This document shows, in pieces, positions 24,605 to 33,376 of a stretch of 64,000 nt of DNA; position 1 is the first letter of the stretch, and every line of letters begins with the position of its first letter. A program made the translations under genes and the position numbers. The notes beneath the pieces are model-generated. The model was not told the origin of the DNA. It worked only from the letters and a program-made list of their open reading frames with translations, and searched no databases. Source of the stretch: Aquamicrobium sp. (GTDB taxonomy: Bacteria; Pseudomonadota; Alphaproteobacteria; Rhizobiales; Rhizobiaceae). The stretch spans positions 372,001-436,000 of the forward strand of contig JAHHDT010000007.1 in NCBI GenBank assembly GCA_019739225.1, in the 5' to 3' direction.

Positions 24605-26502
24605 GCCAGGTGGACGAACGCAGGGATGACGGCTTCGCCGAGCGCATCTGGCGCAAGGCGGAGGGCGTCATCGAGCCCTTCGCGGATACGGAACGGGACG
24701 TGCTGCCGCGCGATGCGTGGCAGTTCATCCTGTTCTTTGCGCGCCAGGCGAAGGGGCCGTTCGTCCTTCTACTCATCGTGGGCGGCCTGTCGGGCGCGGT
24801 TGATGCAGCGCTCTACTGGTCGCTGGGGTGGCTGATCGACCTGCTGGAAACCTCCTCGCCGGCGCGGCTTCTCGCCGACCACTGGTGGGAGATCACGGCC
24901 TTTCTGGTGCTGGTGCTGGTGGTGCGCGCGGCGGTGATGGTCGCCAATGCGATCGTCGAGCAGCAGGTGATCGTGCCGTCGTTCTACCAGCTCGTGCGCT
25001 GGCAGTCGTTCCGCCGCGTCATCGAGCAGCCCTATTCCTTCTATCAGAACGATTTCGCCGGCCGTATCGCAACCAAGATATTGCAGGGCGGCGAGGCGAC
25101 CGGCGACTTCATCGTGTCGTCGCTGCAGACGATGTGGAGCTTCCTGTCGTTCCTCGTGCTGGCGGGCACCATTCTGGTGCTGCTCGATCCGGCGATGGGG
25201 CTGGTGCTTGCCGTCTGGCTCGTCGCCTATTGCGCAACTGCGTGGTGGCTGCTGCCGCCACTACGGGCGGCCGGCCGCAGGACCGCCGACGAGCGCTCCA
25301 TCCTGAACGGGCGCCTTGTCGATGCTTTCACCAACATCATGGCGGTCAAGCTGTTCGACAGCGGCCATCGCGAGAACGACTACGTGCGCGACGGCATGGA
25401 CCGCTATCTGGGAGCGGTGAAACGCCTGACCCGCGCCATCACCAGCGTTCGCTCAGCCGTCGCCATCCTCAACGGGTTCATGATGGCGGCCGTGTTCATG
25501 CTCGCGCTGCGCGGCTGGATGGCGGGCAGCGCCACAACCGGCGAGATTGCAGCCGCGATGGGGCTGGTCTTCCGGCTCAACCAGATGTCCGGCTACATGA
25601 TGTTCAACATCAACGGGCTGATCCGATCGTTCGCCACCGTGCAGGACGCCACCGGCACGATCTCGGTGCGGCCCGAGCTGCGCGACGCACCCGATGCCGC
25701 CGTGATGTCGCGCGTTGGCGGCGACATGAAATTCGAAGACGTCACCTTCAACTACGGCAAGGATAGTAAGGGGAAAGATGCCGGTGTCATCGAACACCTC
25801 GACCTGCATGTGAAGCCGGGTGAGCGGGTGGCGCTGGTGGGTCCGTCCGGCGCCGGCAAGACGACGATCGTCAACCTTGTGCTCCGCCTGTTCGACGTGG
25901 AAGGTGGGCGCATCCTGCTCGACGGTACGGACATCCGCTCGGTGACGCAGGCTTCGCTGCGTGCGCAGTTCGGCGTTGTGGCGCAGGATCCGCTGCTGAT
26001 GCACCGCTCCATCCGCGACAACATCGCCTACGGCAAGCCCGGCGCGAGCGATGCCGAGATCGTCGAGGCTGCGAAGCGTGCCGCGGCGCACGACTTCATC
26101 GTCGGCGTCAGCGATCCGAAGGGCAGGATGGGCTACGACGCCCATGTCGGCGAGCGCGGCGTCAAGCTGTCCGGCGGCCAGCGGCAGCGAATCGCGATTG
26201 CCCGGATGATGCTCAAGGACGCGCCGATCCTGATCCTGGACGAGGCGACCTCGGCTCTCGATTCGGAAATCGAGGCCGCGATTCAGGAGAATCTCTACCG
26301 GCTGATGGAGGGCAAGACTGTGGTAGCGGTCGCACACCGGCTGTCGACCATCGCCGCGCTCGACCGGCTCGTCGTCATCGACGAGGGCAGGATCGTGGAG
26401 CAGGGCACACATGACGAGCTGATCGCCCGCGACGGGCTCTACGCTCAGCTCTGGAAACGCCAGTCCGGCGGTTTCCTTGCCTCCAGCCTCGCGGCGGAGT
26501 GA
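24601..26502 (+). CDS. ABC transporter, fused permease/ATPase (half-transporter 2)
   Basis: A 633-residue paralogue of the preceding gene, with the same membrane-domain/NBD layout. Walker A is GPSGAGKTT, the signature is LSGGQRQRIAIAR and Walker B is LILDEATSALDSE. Both partners keep the catalytic glutamate, so the heterodimer would have two active ATP sites, unlike many heterodimeric exporters where one is degenerate. The C-terminal halves of the two genes are very similar, pointing to a local duplication. Start overlaps the previous stop by four bases. Confidence 0.92.
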   Translation: MSQVDERRDDGFAERIWRKAEGVIEPFADTERDVLPRDAWQFILFFARQAKGPFVLLLIVGGLSGAVDAALYWSLGWLIDLLETSSPARLLADHWWEITAFLVLVLVVRAAVMVANAIVEQQVIVPSFYQLVRWQSFRRVIEQPYSFYQNDFAGRIATKILQGGEATGDFIVSSLQTMWSFLSFLVLAGTILVLLDPAMGLVLAVWLVAYCATAWWLLPPLRAAGRRTADERSILNGRLVDAFTNIMAVKLFDSGHRENDYVRDGMDRYLGAVKRLTRAITSVRSAVAILNGFMMAAVFMLALRGWMAGSATTGEIAAAMGLVFRLNQMSGYMMFNINGLIRSFATVQDATGTISVRPELRDAPDAAVMSRVGGDMKFEDVTFNYGKDSKGKDAGVIEHLDLHVKPGERVALVGPSGAGKTTIVNLVLRLFDVEGGRILLDGTDIRSVTQASLRAQFGVVAQDPLLMHRSIRDNIAYGKPGASDAEIVEAAKRAAAHDFIVGVSDPKGRMGYDAHVGERGVKLSGGQRQRIAIARMMLKDAPILILDEATSALDSEIEAAIQENLYRLMEGKTVVAVAHRLSTIAALDRLVVIDEGRIVEQGTHDELIARDGLYAQLWKRQSGGFLASSLAAE

Positions 26503-26506
26503 TCGG

Positions 26507-26839
26507 TTGTCGCTGCGACCGCCATCGCGCTACACGGCCTCCGCGCTTTCCGGCGGGGGCGGGCAGGTTGGCGATGCCGCCAATCCGCTGGATCACGAGA
26601 TCGCGGCGGAGAAGGCGGCTTCGCTCGGGCGCGCCGGGGACAGGGTCAAGCGCGCTCTGCACCAGCTCGCAGAAGCGGAGCAGGCATCGCCCACGCGTAA
26701 TGCTTTGCTGAAGGATGCGGCCGAGGCGGTCTACGCCTACTTCATCCAGCGTGAGCTGTGCGGGTTGCGGCGGCATCACGACGCGATCCGCGAATATCAG
26801 ATTCCGCGCGAGGTGCTTGCAAGGCTGGGCGCGTCCTGA
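26507..26839 (+). CDS. hypothetical protein, DUF6665-like
   Basis: A 110-residue protein that follows the ABC pair by four bases. A TTG at 26507 gives the N-terminus MSLRPPSRYTASAL. The middle is helical (DHEIAAEKAASLGRAGDRVK) and continues to a long helix with AEQASPTRNALLKDAAEAVY, ending YQIPREVLARLG. It resembles the small helical proteins annotated DUF6665 in rhizobia, a recollection I cannot verify here. It may be co-transcribed with the exporter. No catalytic motif is visible. Confidence 0.6.
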   Translation: MSLRPPSRYTASALSGGGGQVGDAANPLDHEIAAEKAASLGRAGDRVKRALHQLAEAEQASPTRNALLKDAAEAVYAYFIQRELCGLRRHHDAIREYQIPREVLARLGAS

Positions 26840-26845
26840 GCGCGG

Positions 26846-27187
26846 TTACTCAAGCCACTCGGTGATAAAGCTCCCGCGTTCGTGGATGTCGATGGTCTCG
26901 AGCACATCGGGGCCTGGATTGATGAATTTGTGGGGCGTGTCCGCCGGCACCACCACGATCTTTCCCGGCCCTGCCTCGACTGTCTCGTCACCGACGGTGA
27001 ACAATGCCCGGCCTGCTCGGATGATGAAGGTTTCGGGGTAGGGATGCTTGTGCAACCTTGGCCCTTGGCCTGGCCCCATCAGGTTGAAGATGAGGCATAG
27101 ATTGCCGCCATGCGCGCCAAGCTGGACCTCGCCGAGCCACTTGTCCGGTTCCTCCGCCCATTCGGACCGGTCGATAATACTGTGCAT
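26846..27187 (-). CDS. cupin domain-containing protein
   Basis: A 113-residue single-domain cupin. The two cupin motifs are seen: motif 1 PRLHKHPYPETFIIRAG with metal-ligand His and Glu residues, and motif 2 VVPADTPHKFINPG with the last His. It most likely binds a divalent metal and a small ligand; reaction unknown. It converges with the DUF6665-like gene, seven bases apart. Upstream lies a 265-base gap to petA (27188-27452) in which I see no gene. That gap must hold the petABC promoter. Confidence 0.87.
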   Translation of the reverse strand: MHSIIDRSEWAEEPDKWLGEVQLGAHGGNLCLIFNLMGPGQGPRLHKHPYPETFIIRAGRALFTVGDETVEAGPGKIVVVPADTPHKFINPGPDVLETIDIHERGSFITEWLE

Positions 27188-27452
27188 GAAACCTCCCCTC
27201 GTTCACTTCCGCCGCAACACGGCGCCTTGCATAAGCTGGTGTTGCCGCCTGCGTCCACACGCCCCGCGACAATCTGCCCCCGCGCGCTCGTGATACTGGA
27301 CAATCGCGGAAGGCGCGCATAGAAACCATCGCCAAATGCAGGGGGAATCCGCCAGCCGTCGCCAGCCGCCAGTGCATATGACGAGGTGGTGAGCGGGACG
27401 ACCGAAAAGGTCATGCGGGTTTCTTCCGGCGACAATGAGGCGAAAGGACCCT

Positions 27453-28022
27453 GTGCCCGTGAGCGCGAACGAAGCGACCGATCATAACCGCCGCGATTTT
27501 CTTTACATCGCCACCGGCATGGCAGGCGTGGTTGGGGCCGGCGCGGCCGTATGGCCGTTCATCGACCAGATGCGCCCCGATGCCTCGACGCTGGCGCTTG
27601 CCACCGTCGACGTCGACGTCTCCGCCATCGAGCCGGGCATGTCGGTGACCGCCAAGTGGCGCGGCAAGCCCGTCTTCATCCGCAACCGCACCGAGACGGA
27701 AATCGAGGAAGCGCGTGAAGTGCCTGTGTCGGAACTCAAGGATCCGCTGGCGCGCAACGAAAACCTCGGAACCGACGCGCCAGCCGACGACCTCTCGCGC
27801 TCGGCCGGCGAGGGCAAGGAAAACTGGATCGTCATGATCGGCTCGTGCACGCATCTTGGCTGCGTGCCGCTCGGCCAGTCCGGAGACTTCGGCGGCTGGT
27901 TCTGCCCCTGCCACGGCTCGCACTACGACACGGCCGGACGTATCCGCACCGGTCCGGCGCCGGAGAACCTTCTCATTCCGAACTTCGAATTCATCTCCGA
28001 CACGGTCATCAGGATCGGTTGA
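27453..28022 (+). CDS. petA: ubiquinol-cytochrome c reductase, Rieske iron-sulfur subunit
   Basis: A 189-residue Rieske protein of the cytochrome bc1 complex; it carries electrons from ubiquinol to cytochrome c1. The N-terminus has a Tat-like signal anchor, [14 protein letters not shown]. The 2Fe-2S ligands lie in CTHLGC (Cys132, His134, Cys137) and CPCH (Cys151, Cys153, His154), with the disulfide cysteines included. The start is uncertain: GTG at 27453 has AAAGGA five bases upstream, while an ATG at 27435 lacks a ribosome-binding site and a GTG at 27459 is possible. It heads petABC. Confidence 0.96.
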   Translation: MPVSANEATDHNRRDFLYIATGMAGVVGAGAAVWPFIDQMRPDASTLALATVDVDVSAIEPGMSVTAKWRGKPVFIRNRTETEIEEAREVPVSELKDPLARNENLGTDAPADDLSRSAGEGKENWIVMIGSCTHLGCVPLGQSGDFGGWFCPCHGSHYDTAGRIRTGPAPENLLIPNFEFISDTVIRIG

Positions 28023-28045
28023 GGGAAAAGAGAGAGCATTAGACC

Positions 28046-29350
28046 ATGAGCGGTGGACACTCGACCTATTCGCCCAAGACCGGCATCGGCCGCTGGTTCG
28101 ACGCACGCTTGCCGTTGCCGCGGCTGGTGCACGATTCCTTCGTTTCCTATCCGGTTCCGCGCAACCTGAACTACGCCTACACCTTCGGTGGCATCCTTTC
28201 GCTGATGCTGGCGGTTCAGATCGTCACCGGCATCGTGCTCGCCATGCATTATGCCGCGTCCACCGAACTCGCGTTCGGCTCGGTCGAGAAGATCATGCGC
28301 GACGTGAATTCGGGCTGGCTGCTTCGCTACCTGCATGCCAACGGCGCGTCGATGTTCTTCATCGCGGTCTATATCCACATCTTCCGCGGGCTCTACTACG
28401 GCTCCTACAAGGCGCCGCGCGAGCTGCTGTGGATTCTCGGCTGCATCATCTACCTGCTGATGATGGCGACCGCGTTCATGGGTTACGTGCTGCCGTGGGG
28501 CCAGATGAGCTTCTGGGGTGCGACGGTCATCACCGGCTTCTTCACCGCCATTCCGCTCGTTGGTGAGTGGATCCAGCAGCTTCTGCTCGGCGGCTTCGCG
28601 GTCGACAATCCGACGCTGAACCGCTTCTTCTCGCTGCATTACCTGCTGCCCTTCATGATCGCCGGCGTCGTGGTGCTGCATGTCTGGGCGCTGCACGTCA
28701 CCGGCCAGACCAACCCGACCGGCATCGAGGTGAAGTCGAAGACCGACACCGTGGCCTTCACGCCCTACGCGACGATCAAGGACGGCTTCGCCATGATCGT
28801 CTTCCTGCTGGTGTTCGCCTATTTCGTCTTCTACATCCCCAATTATCTGGGGCATGCCGACAACTACATTCCGGCCAACCCGCTGGTGACGCCGTCGCAT
28901 ATCGTGCCCGAGTGGTACTTCCTGCCCTTCTACGCGATCCTGCGCGCCATCACCTTCAACATCGGGCCGATCGACTCCAAGCTCGGCGGCGTGCTGGCCA
29001 TGTTCGGCGCGATCGCGGTGCTGTTCGTCGTGCCGTGGCTCGACACGTCGAAGGTCCGCTCGGCCGTCTATCGCCCGTGGTACAAGCTGTTCTTCTGGCT
29101 GTTCGTGATCAACGCGATCTTCCTGGGCTGGCTCGGCTCCCGGCCGGCCGAGGGCTGGTACATTCCTGCGATGCAGGTCTCCACGCTCTTCTACTTCGCG
29201 TTCTTCCTGATCGTGATGCCGCTTCTGGGCCTGATCGAGACGCCGCGGCGTCTGCCCAACTCGATCACCGAAGCGGTGCTTGAGAAGAACAAGGGTGGCG
29301 CCGCCGTGCAGCCTGCTGGCGCGACGGCTTCCCCGGAAACCAAAGGCTGA
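28046..29350 (+). CDS. petB: ubiquinol-cytochrome c reductase, cytochrome b subunit
   Basis: A 434-residue cytochrome b with eight membrane helices. It binds two b hemes and forms the quinol-oxidising Qo and quinone-reducing Qi sites. Heme-ligand histidines are seen in [15 protein letters not shown] and in [12 protein letters not shown]. The Qo-site PEWY motif is intact ([11 protein letters not shown]). The C-terminus is extended beyond the last helix by a polar tail ([18 protein letters not shown]). It starts 23 bases after petA and ends 28 bases before petC. Confidence 0.97.
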   Translation: MSGGHSTYSPKTGIGRWFDARLPLPRLVHDSFVSYPVPRNLNYAYTFGGILSLMLAVQIVTGIVLAMHYAASTELAFGSVEKIMRDVNSGWLLRYLHANGASMFFIAVYIHIFRGLYYGSYKAPRELLWILGCIIYLLMMATAFMGYVLPWGQMSFWGATVITGFFTAIPLVGEWIQQLLLGGFAVDNPTLNRFFSLHYLLPFMIAGVVVLHVWALHVTGQTNPTGIEVKSKTDTVAFTPYATIKDGFAMIVFLLVFAYFVFYIPNYLGHADNYIPANPLVTPSHIVPEWYFLPFYAILRAITFNIGPIDSKLGGVLAMFGAIAVLFVVPWLDTSKVRSAVYRPWYKLFFWLFVINAIFLGWLGSRPAEGWYIPAMQVSTLFYFAFFLIVMPLLGLIETPRRLPNSITEAVLEKNKGGAAVQPAGATASPETKG

Positions 29351-29378
29351 GCGGCTTCAGGCAGACAAGGACTTCGAC

Positions 29379-30227
29379 ATGAATTCTTTCATCAAGGGAC
29401 TGGCGGCGCTCGGTATCGCACTCGGCATGGCCGGTGCGGCCCAGGCGGCAGAGGGAGAGGGCGGCACGCCGCATTATCCGCTGATCAAGCCGACCAAGCA
29501 GGACTGGTCCTTTTCCGGCCCGTTCGGCACCTACGACAAGGGGCAGCTCCAGCGCGGCCTGAAGGTCTACCGGGAATCGTGCGCTGCCTGCCACGGACTG
29601 GAACGCGTCAGCTTCCGTACGCTTGAAGACCTCGGCTACTCCGAGGAGCAGGTACGCACGCTGGCCGCCGAGTACGAGGTTCAGGACGGCCCGGATGCCT
29701 CCGGCGACATGTTCATGCGCCCGGCGATCCCGTCCGACCACTTCCCGTCGCCTTTCGCCAACCCCGAGGCCGCGGCCGCCTCGAACAATGGCGCCGCCCC
29801 GCCCGATCTGTCGCTGATGGCCAAGGCGCGCGCGGTTGAGCGCGGTTTTCCGACCTTCGTCTTCGACATCTTCACGCAGTATGCCGAAGGCGGCCCGGAT
29901 TATGTCTATGCGCTGCTGACCGGTTACGAGGATGCGCCCGAAGGTGTCGAGCTGCAGCCGGGCACCTATTACAACCCGCATTTCATCGCCAGTTCGGCGC
30001 TGTCCATGCCGCCTCCGCTTGCCGACGGACAGGTCACCTACGAAGACGGTTCTCCGGAAACGCTCGACCAGTATGCGCACGACGTCACCGCATTCCTGAT
30101 GTGGGCGGCCGAGCCTCACATGGAAGACCGCAAGCGCATGGGTTTCAACGTGATGATCTTCCTCGTCCTGTTCGGCGGGCTGGTCTATCTTACCAAGCGC
30201 AAGGTGTGGTCGAACGTCGGCCACTGA
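29379..30227 (+). CDS. petC: ubiquinol-cytochrome c reductase, cytochrome c1 subunit
   Basis: A 282-residue cytochrome c1. It has a Sec signal peptide (MNSFIKGLAALGIALGMAG, cleaved near AQA), the c-heme site CAACH (Cys68, Cys71, His72), the axial methionine probably in SALSMPPPL, and a C-terminal membrane anchor (VMIFLVLFGGLVYLTKRK). It passes electrons from the Rieske centre to soluble cytochrome c. In this species it is a separate gene, not fused to cytochrome b as in Bradyrhizobium fbcH. A strong terminator follows. Confidence 0.96.
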   Translation: MNSFIKGLAALGIALGMAGAAQAAEGEGGTPHYPLIKPTKQDWSFSGPFGTYDKGQLQRGLKVYRESCAACHGLERVSFRTLEDLGYSEEQVRTLAAEYEVQDGPDASGDMFMRPAIPSDHFPSPFANPEAAAASNNGAAPPDLSLMAKARAVERGFPTFVFDIFTQYAEGGPDYVYALLTGYEDAPEGVELQPGTYYNPHFIASSALSMPPPLADGQVTYEDGSPETLDQYAHDVTAFLMWAAEPHMEDRKRMGFNVMIFLVLFGGLVYLTKRKVWSNVGH

Positions 30228-30251
30228 CGACAAAGCCACATCAAAGATCGA

Positions 30252-30279
30252 GGGCGGCTACCAGCCGCCCTTTTCTTTT
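30252..30279 (+). terminator. intrinsic terminator of petABC
   Basis: GGGCGGCT (30252-30259), loop ACC, AGCCGCCC (30263-30270), then TTTTCTTTT. It lies 25 bases after the petC stop. A classical Rho-independent terminator. Confidence 0.9.
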
Positions 30280-30323
30280 GCCGTTCGGCGGGCCAAAAAT
30301 GACCGGCAACAGGGAACCGGCTT

Positions 30324-30869
30324 GTGAAACATACTCTCGAAGAAACCCTTCTCTCCGCTATCCGCACCATTCCGGACTATCCCAAGCCGGGCATCCAGTT
30401 CCGGGACATCACGACGCTGCTGGGCAATGCGCGCGCCTTTCGCCGCGCGGTGGATGAGCTGGTGCATCCGTGGGCAGGGTCCAAGATCGACAAGATCGCC
30501 GGCATAGAGGCCCGCGGCTTCATTCTCGGCGGTGCGATCGCGCACCAGCTATCGGCCGGCTTCATCCCGATCCGCAAGAAAGGCAAGTTGCCGCACGACA
30601 CCGTGCGCGTCGCCTATTCGCTGGAGTACGGGCTGGATGAGATGGAGATGCACAAGGATGCGGTTTCGGCCGGCGAGAAGGTGATTCTGGTCGACGATCT
30701 CATCGCGACCGGAGGCACGGCGGAAGGGGCTGTGAAGCTCATCAGCCAGATGGGTGGCGAGATCGTCGCCGCCTGTTTCGTGATCGACCTGCCGGACCTC
30801 GGCGGCCGCGCCAAGCTTGAGGCGCTTGGGGTCGACGTGCGTACCCTGATCGCGTTCGAAGGCGACTGA
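30324..30869 (+). CDS. apt: adenine phosphoribosyltransferase
   Basis: A 181-residue APRT, which makes AMP from adenine and PRPP in purine salvage. The PRPP-binding loop is [14 protein letters not shown], and the family N-terminus [18 protein letters not shown] and [17 protein letters not shown] are present. The start is a GTG at 30324 with AGGGA upstream. It lies 45 bases after the petC terminator, so it is expected to have its own promoter, though some readthrough is possible. It is cytoplasmic and of typical length. Confidence 0.96.
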   Translation: MKHTLEETLLSAIRTIPDYPKPGIQFRDITTLLGNARAFRRAVDELVHPWAGSKIDKIAGIEARGFILGGAIAHQLSAGFIPIRKKGKLPHDTVRVAYSLEYGLDEMEMHKDAVSAGEKVILVDDLIATGGTAEGAVKLISQMGGEIVAACFVIDLPDLGGRAKLEALGVDVRTLIAFEGD

Positions 30870-30920
30870 CACAGACATCAAGCCAAGACGTATGGCTGCC
30901 GCGCGCGGGCAGGGCGGCTC

Positions 30921-30957
30921 TTGACATGCGCGCCTTCGTGTAACATATGAAGTTACA
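30921..30957 (+). promoter_or_regulatory. Rrf2 gene promoter with overlapping dyad
   Basis: A TTGACA -35 (30921-30926) is followed by a -10-like CATATG about 17 bases on. The dyad TGTAAC-N7-GTTACA (30939-30957) covers the -10 and touches the start codon at 30957. The transcript would be nearly leaderless. Autoregulation by the Rrf2 protein is inferred. Confidence 0.6.
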
Positions 30958-31421
30958 TGAAGCGCGACAGCAAACTTTCAGGCGTTCTGCACGTCCTGCT
31001 CCACATGGCCGAGCAGCCACGGCCGATCACATCCGAGGTACTGGCGACTGCCATGTGCACGAATCCGGTCGTGATCCGGCGGATCATGGCCGGCCTGCGG
31101 GATGAGGGCTATGTGCGCGCCGAAAAGGGGCATGGCGGCGGCTGGACGCTCGCCTGCGACCTGGAGAAGGTGACGCTTCGCGACATCTACGACGCGCTTG
31201 GAAGCCCCGTTCTGCTTGCCATGGGCAACCGCTCGGAATCGCCCGGATGTCTCGTCGAGCAGGCGGTGAATGCCGCACTCGACCAGACATTCAGGGATGC
31301 CGAGGCCTTGCTGCTTGCCCGCCTGGGCGAGGTGACGCTGGCTGCGCTGAGCGCCGATTTCCACAAACGCCTCGCCGCGCGAGGCGGAAAACACGATCTG
31401 GAGACTGCTCATGCATCATGA
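30957..31421 (+). CDS. Rrf2 family transcriptional regulator
   Basis: A 154-residue Rrf2 protein. The winged helix is visible ([41 protein letters not shown]). IscR- or NsrR-type cluster cysteines are missing: only one Cys lies in the usual ligand region ([10 protein letters not shown]), with another at residue 34 in the HTH. It is therefore probably a non-cluster, perhaps thiol-based or YwnA-like, regulator. Its stop lies 11 bases inside the flavoprotein gene, so the two are translated together. The dyad at its start suggests self-control. Confidence 0.88.
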   Translation: MKRDSKLSGVLHVLLHMAEQPRPITSEVLATAMCTNPVVIRRIMAGLRDEGYVRAEKGHGGGWTLACDLEKVTLRDIYDALGSPVLLAMGNRSESPGCLVEQAVNAALDQTFRDAEALLLARLGEVTLAALSADFHKRLAARGGKHDLETAHAS

Positions 31422-32304
31422 TGCGATCATCGTCGGCGGCAGCTTCGCCGGCCTCTCGGCGGCCATGTACCTGGCACGCGCGCGCCGTTCCGTATGCGTC
31501 GTCGATGCCGGCGCGCCGCGCAACCGCTTTGCCGAACACTCGCACGGCTTCTTCGCGCAGGACGGCAGCGCGCCGGGCGCGATCCTCGATACGGCCCGGG
31601 CGCAAGTCGCGGCCTATCCGACAGTCACCTTCTTCGAAGGAAAGGTGGCCAGCGCGGAGGCGCAAGGCACAGGCTTCGGCGTGGCGCTGGAAGACGGCCG
31701 GGCACTGGAAAGCGATCGACTGGTGCTTGCCTATGGGCTGTCGGACGAACTGCCCGAGATTTCCGGCCTTAAGCAACGCTGGGGTCGCTCGGTGCTTCAT
31801 TGCCCCTATTGCCACGGCTACGAATATGCTGGCCAGCGTCTCGGCGTGCTGGCGACCATGCCGGTATCGGTGCATCAGGCCATGCTGATCGCAGAGTGGG
31901 GCCCCACCACCATCTTCCTCAACGACGCGCTGGAGCCGGAACCCGAAGTGCTGGCCGAACTCGACCGGCGTGGCGTGGCGGTGGAGCGCGGCGCAGTCAC
32001 CGCGCTGCACGGAAAGGGTGACGCCCTGTCGGCGGTCGAGCTTTCCGGCGGTCGCATGCGCGACGTCGATGCACTCTTCGTCGGTCTGCGCTCGCATATG
32101 AACAGCGACATTGCCGGGCAGCTAGGCTGCGCGATGGAAGAGGCGCCGTTCGGCCAGATCATCCGCACGGACGGAATGCAGATGACCAGCGTGCCGAACG
32201 TCTTTGCCGCAGGCGACATCGCGCGGGGCGCGCACAGCATCGCCTTTGCCTCGGCCGACGGGGTGATGGCAGGCGTTGCCGCCCATCGCTCGCTGGTGTT
32301 CTAG
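31411..32304 (+). CDS. thioredoxin-reductase-like FAD oxidoreductase lacking an evident NADPH site
   Basis: A 297-residue flavoprotein of the thioredoxin reductase fold. The FAD site [10 protein letters not shown] and the C-terminal [10 protein letters not shown] block are intact. The redox pair is CPYCHGYE (Cys131/Cys134), a form like that in GliT/HlmI-type dithiol oxidases rather than the CATC of TrxR. Where TrxR has a second GxGxxG nucleotide site, this protein has [15 protein letters not shown], so NADPH binding looks lost. It may oxidise dithiols with oxygen instead. Co-translated with an Rrf2 regulator. Annotation as NAD(P)/FAD oxidoreductase would be misleading if this reading is right. 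Confidence 0.82.
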   Translation: MHHDAIIVGGSFAGLSAAMYLARARRSVCVVDAGAPRNRFAEHSHGFFAQDGSAPGAILDTARAQVAAYPTVTFFEGKVASAEAQGTGFGVALEDGRALESDRLVLAYGLSDELPEISGLKQRWGRSVLHCPYCHGYEYAGQRLGVLATMPVSVHQAMLIAEWGPTTIFLNDALEPEPEVLAELDRRGVAVERGAVTALHGKGDALSAVELSGGRMRDVDALFVGLRSHMNSDIAGQLGCAMEEAPFGQIIRTDGMQMTSVPNVFAAGDIARGAHSIAFASADGVMAGVAAHRSLVF

Positions 32305-32771
32305 CCCGCCTTCACCAGAACGGCGCTCTCGAACTCGAGCACCTTGTCGCCGGTCGAGTCCATTGCTTCGCAGGCGATCGTTAGCAGGCGCCATCCGGGC
32401 CGCGAGGCGAGGGCGCGATGGGCGAGCGCTCGGCGGGTGAAGGTGACGGTCTCGCCGGCATAGACGGGCTTAAGCCATTTGAGGTTCTGAAAACCGGGCG
32501 AGGGGCCGAACTGCGGGGCCTCGCCGTCCCCGTTCCAAGGCAGCTCGCCTGCGTCCTCGCGTCTCTTGAGATTGTACTTCATCCAGGTCGCGGCCGTGTG
32601 CCAGCCCGACGCGCAGAGCCCGCCGAAGACGCTGTGTTTGGCTTCGCCCTCGTCCATGTGGAAGCGCTGCGGATCGTATTTGGCGGCAAACGCCTTGATC
32701 TCATCGGCGTCGAAGGTGTGAGAGCCGAGCATGATCGTTTCGCCGATGCGGAAATAGGCGTCGAGGGTCAT
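32301..32771 (-). CDS. MaoC family dehydratase (second of pair)
   Basis: A 156-residue single-hotdog MaoC-like protein; such proteins hydrate or dehydrate acyl-CoA thioesters. The signature is FHMDEGEAKHSVFGGLCASGWH with catalytic Asp and His residues, then YAGETVTF. The start overlaps the previous gene's stop by four bases (ATGA). The pair may form a heterodimer. Substrate unknown. Confidence 0.9.
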   Translation of the reverse strand: MTLDAYFRIGETIMLGSHTFDADEIKAFAAKYDPQRFHMDEGEAKHSVFGGLCASGWHTAATWMKYNLKRREDAGELPWNGDGEAPQFGPSPGFQNLKWLKPVYAGETVTFTRRALAHRALASRPGWRLLTIACEAMDSTGDKVLEFESAVLVKAG

Positions 32772-33235
32772 GCCGCTTCTCCCGCAACGCGCTTGAGGAA
32801 CATGCCGGTGTTCTGCAGTTCCAGCACGACCTCGCCGCGCTGGTTGACGAGTTCATGGCGAACGGTAACGAGGCCGAGATTTGGTCGCGACGAGGATGCG
32901 CGCTTTGCCGTGACCGTGCTCTTGCCCGTGAGGGTATCGCCCGCCAGCACCGGCTTCTTCCAGCGTACGTAGTCGATGCCGGGCGAGCCCTGCGAGGTCG
33001 AATCGAGCAGGAAGCCGTCGCACATCAGCCTCATGAACATGCAGCAGGTATGCCAGCCTGATGCCGCCAGTCCTCCGAGGATGCTGGCCTTGCCCGCTTC
33101 TTCGTCGAGGTGCATCGGCTGGGCGTCGAATTCGCTTGCGAATTCAATGATCTCTTCGGCTGTGACGTGTTTCTGCCCGAGGTCGATCGTCGCCCCTTCG
33201 GCGAAATCCTCGAATGCCCAACGCTTCCCGGTCAT
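32768..33235 (-). CDS. MaoC family dehydratase (first of pair)
   Basis: A 155-residue MaoC-like protein, 33% or so similar by eye to its downstream partner in the core motif: PMHLDEEAGKASILGGLAASGWHT, then VLAGDTLTGKSTV. The ATG at 33235 gives MTGKRWAFEDFAEG, a natural N-terminus; an extension to 33367 would read into intergenic sequence. The two genes form an operon, isolated from the upstream heme peroxidase by a stable hairpin. Likely acyl-CoA hydratase activity, substrate unknown. Confidence 0.9.
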   Translation of the reverse strand: MTGKRWAFEDFAEGATIDLGQKHVTAEEIIEFASEFDAQPMHLDEEAGKASILGGLAASGWHTCCMFMRLMCDGFLLDSTSQGSPGIDYVRWKKPVLAGDTLTGKSTVTAKRASSSRPNLGLVTVRHELVNQRGEVVLELQNTGMFLKRVAGEAA

Positions 33236-33323
33236 CGGCAAATCCTGTTCATGCTTGAACAAGACTAATGCCGTCGTGCACCGCAAAAGGCAATTCCCCA
33301 AGGCATCATTTGGGTTCGGCCAG

Positions 33324-33353
33324 TGCCGGCGCGGCGGGGAAGCCGCACCGGCA
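33324..33353. terminator. 12-bp hairpin after the heme peroxidase gene
   Basis: TGCCGGCGCGGC (33324-33335), loop GGGGAA, GCCGCACCGGCA (33342-33353), one mismatch. It lies 24 bases past the heme peroxidase stop. No T-run follows on the minus strand, so termination is likely but unproven. Confidence 0.5.
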
Positions 33354-33376
33354 ATCTTCAACTGCAAGCCCGCCGA

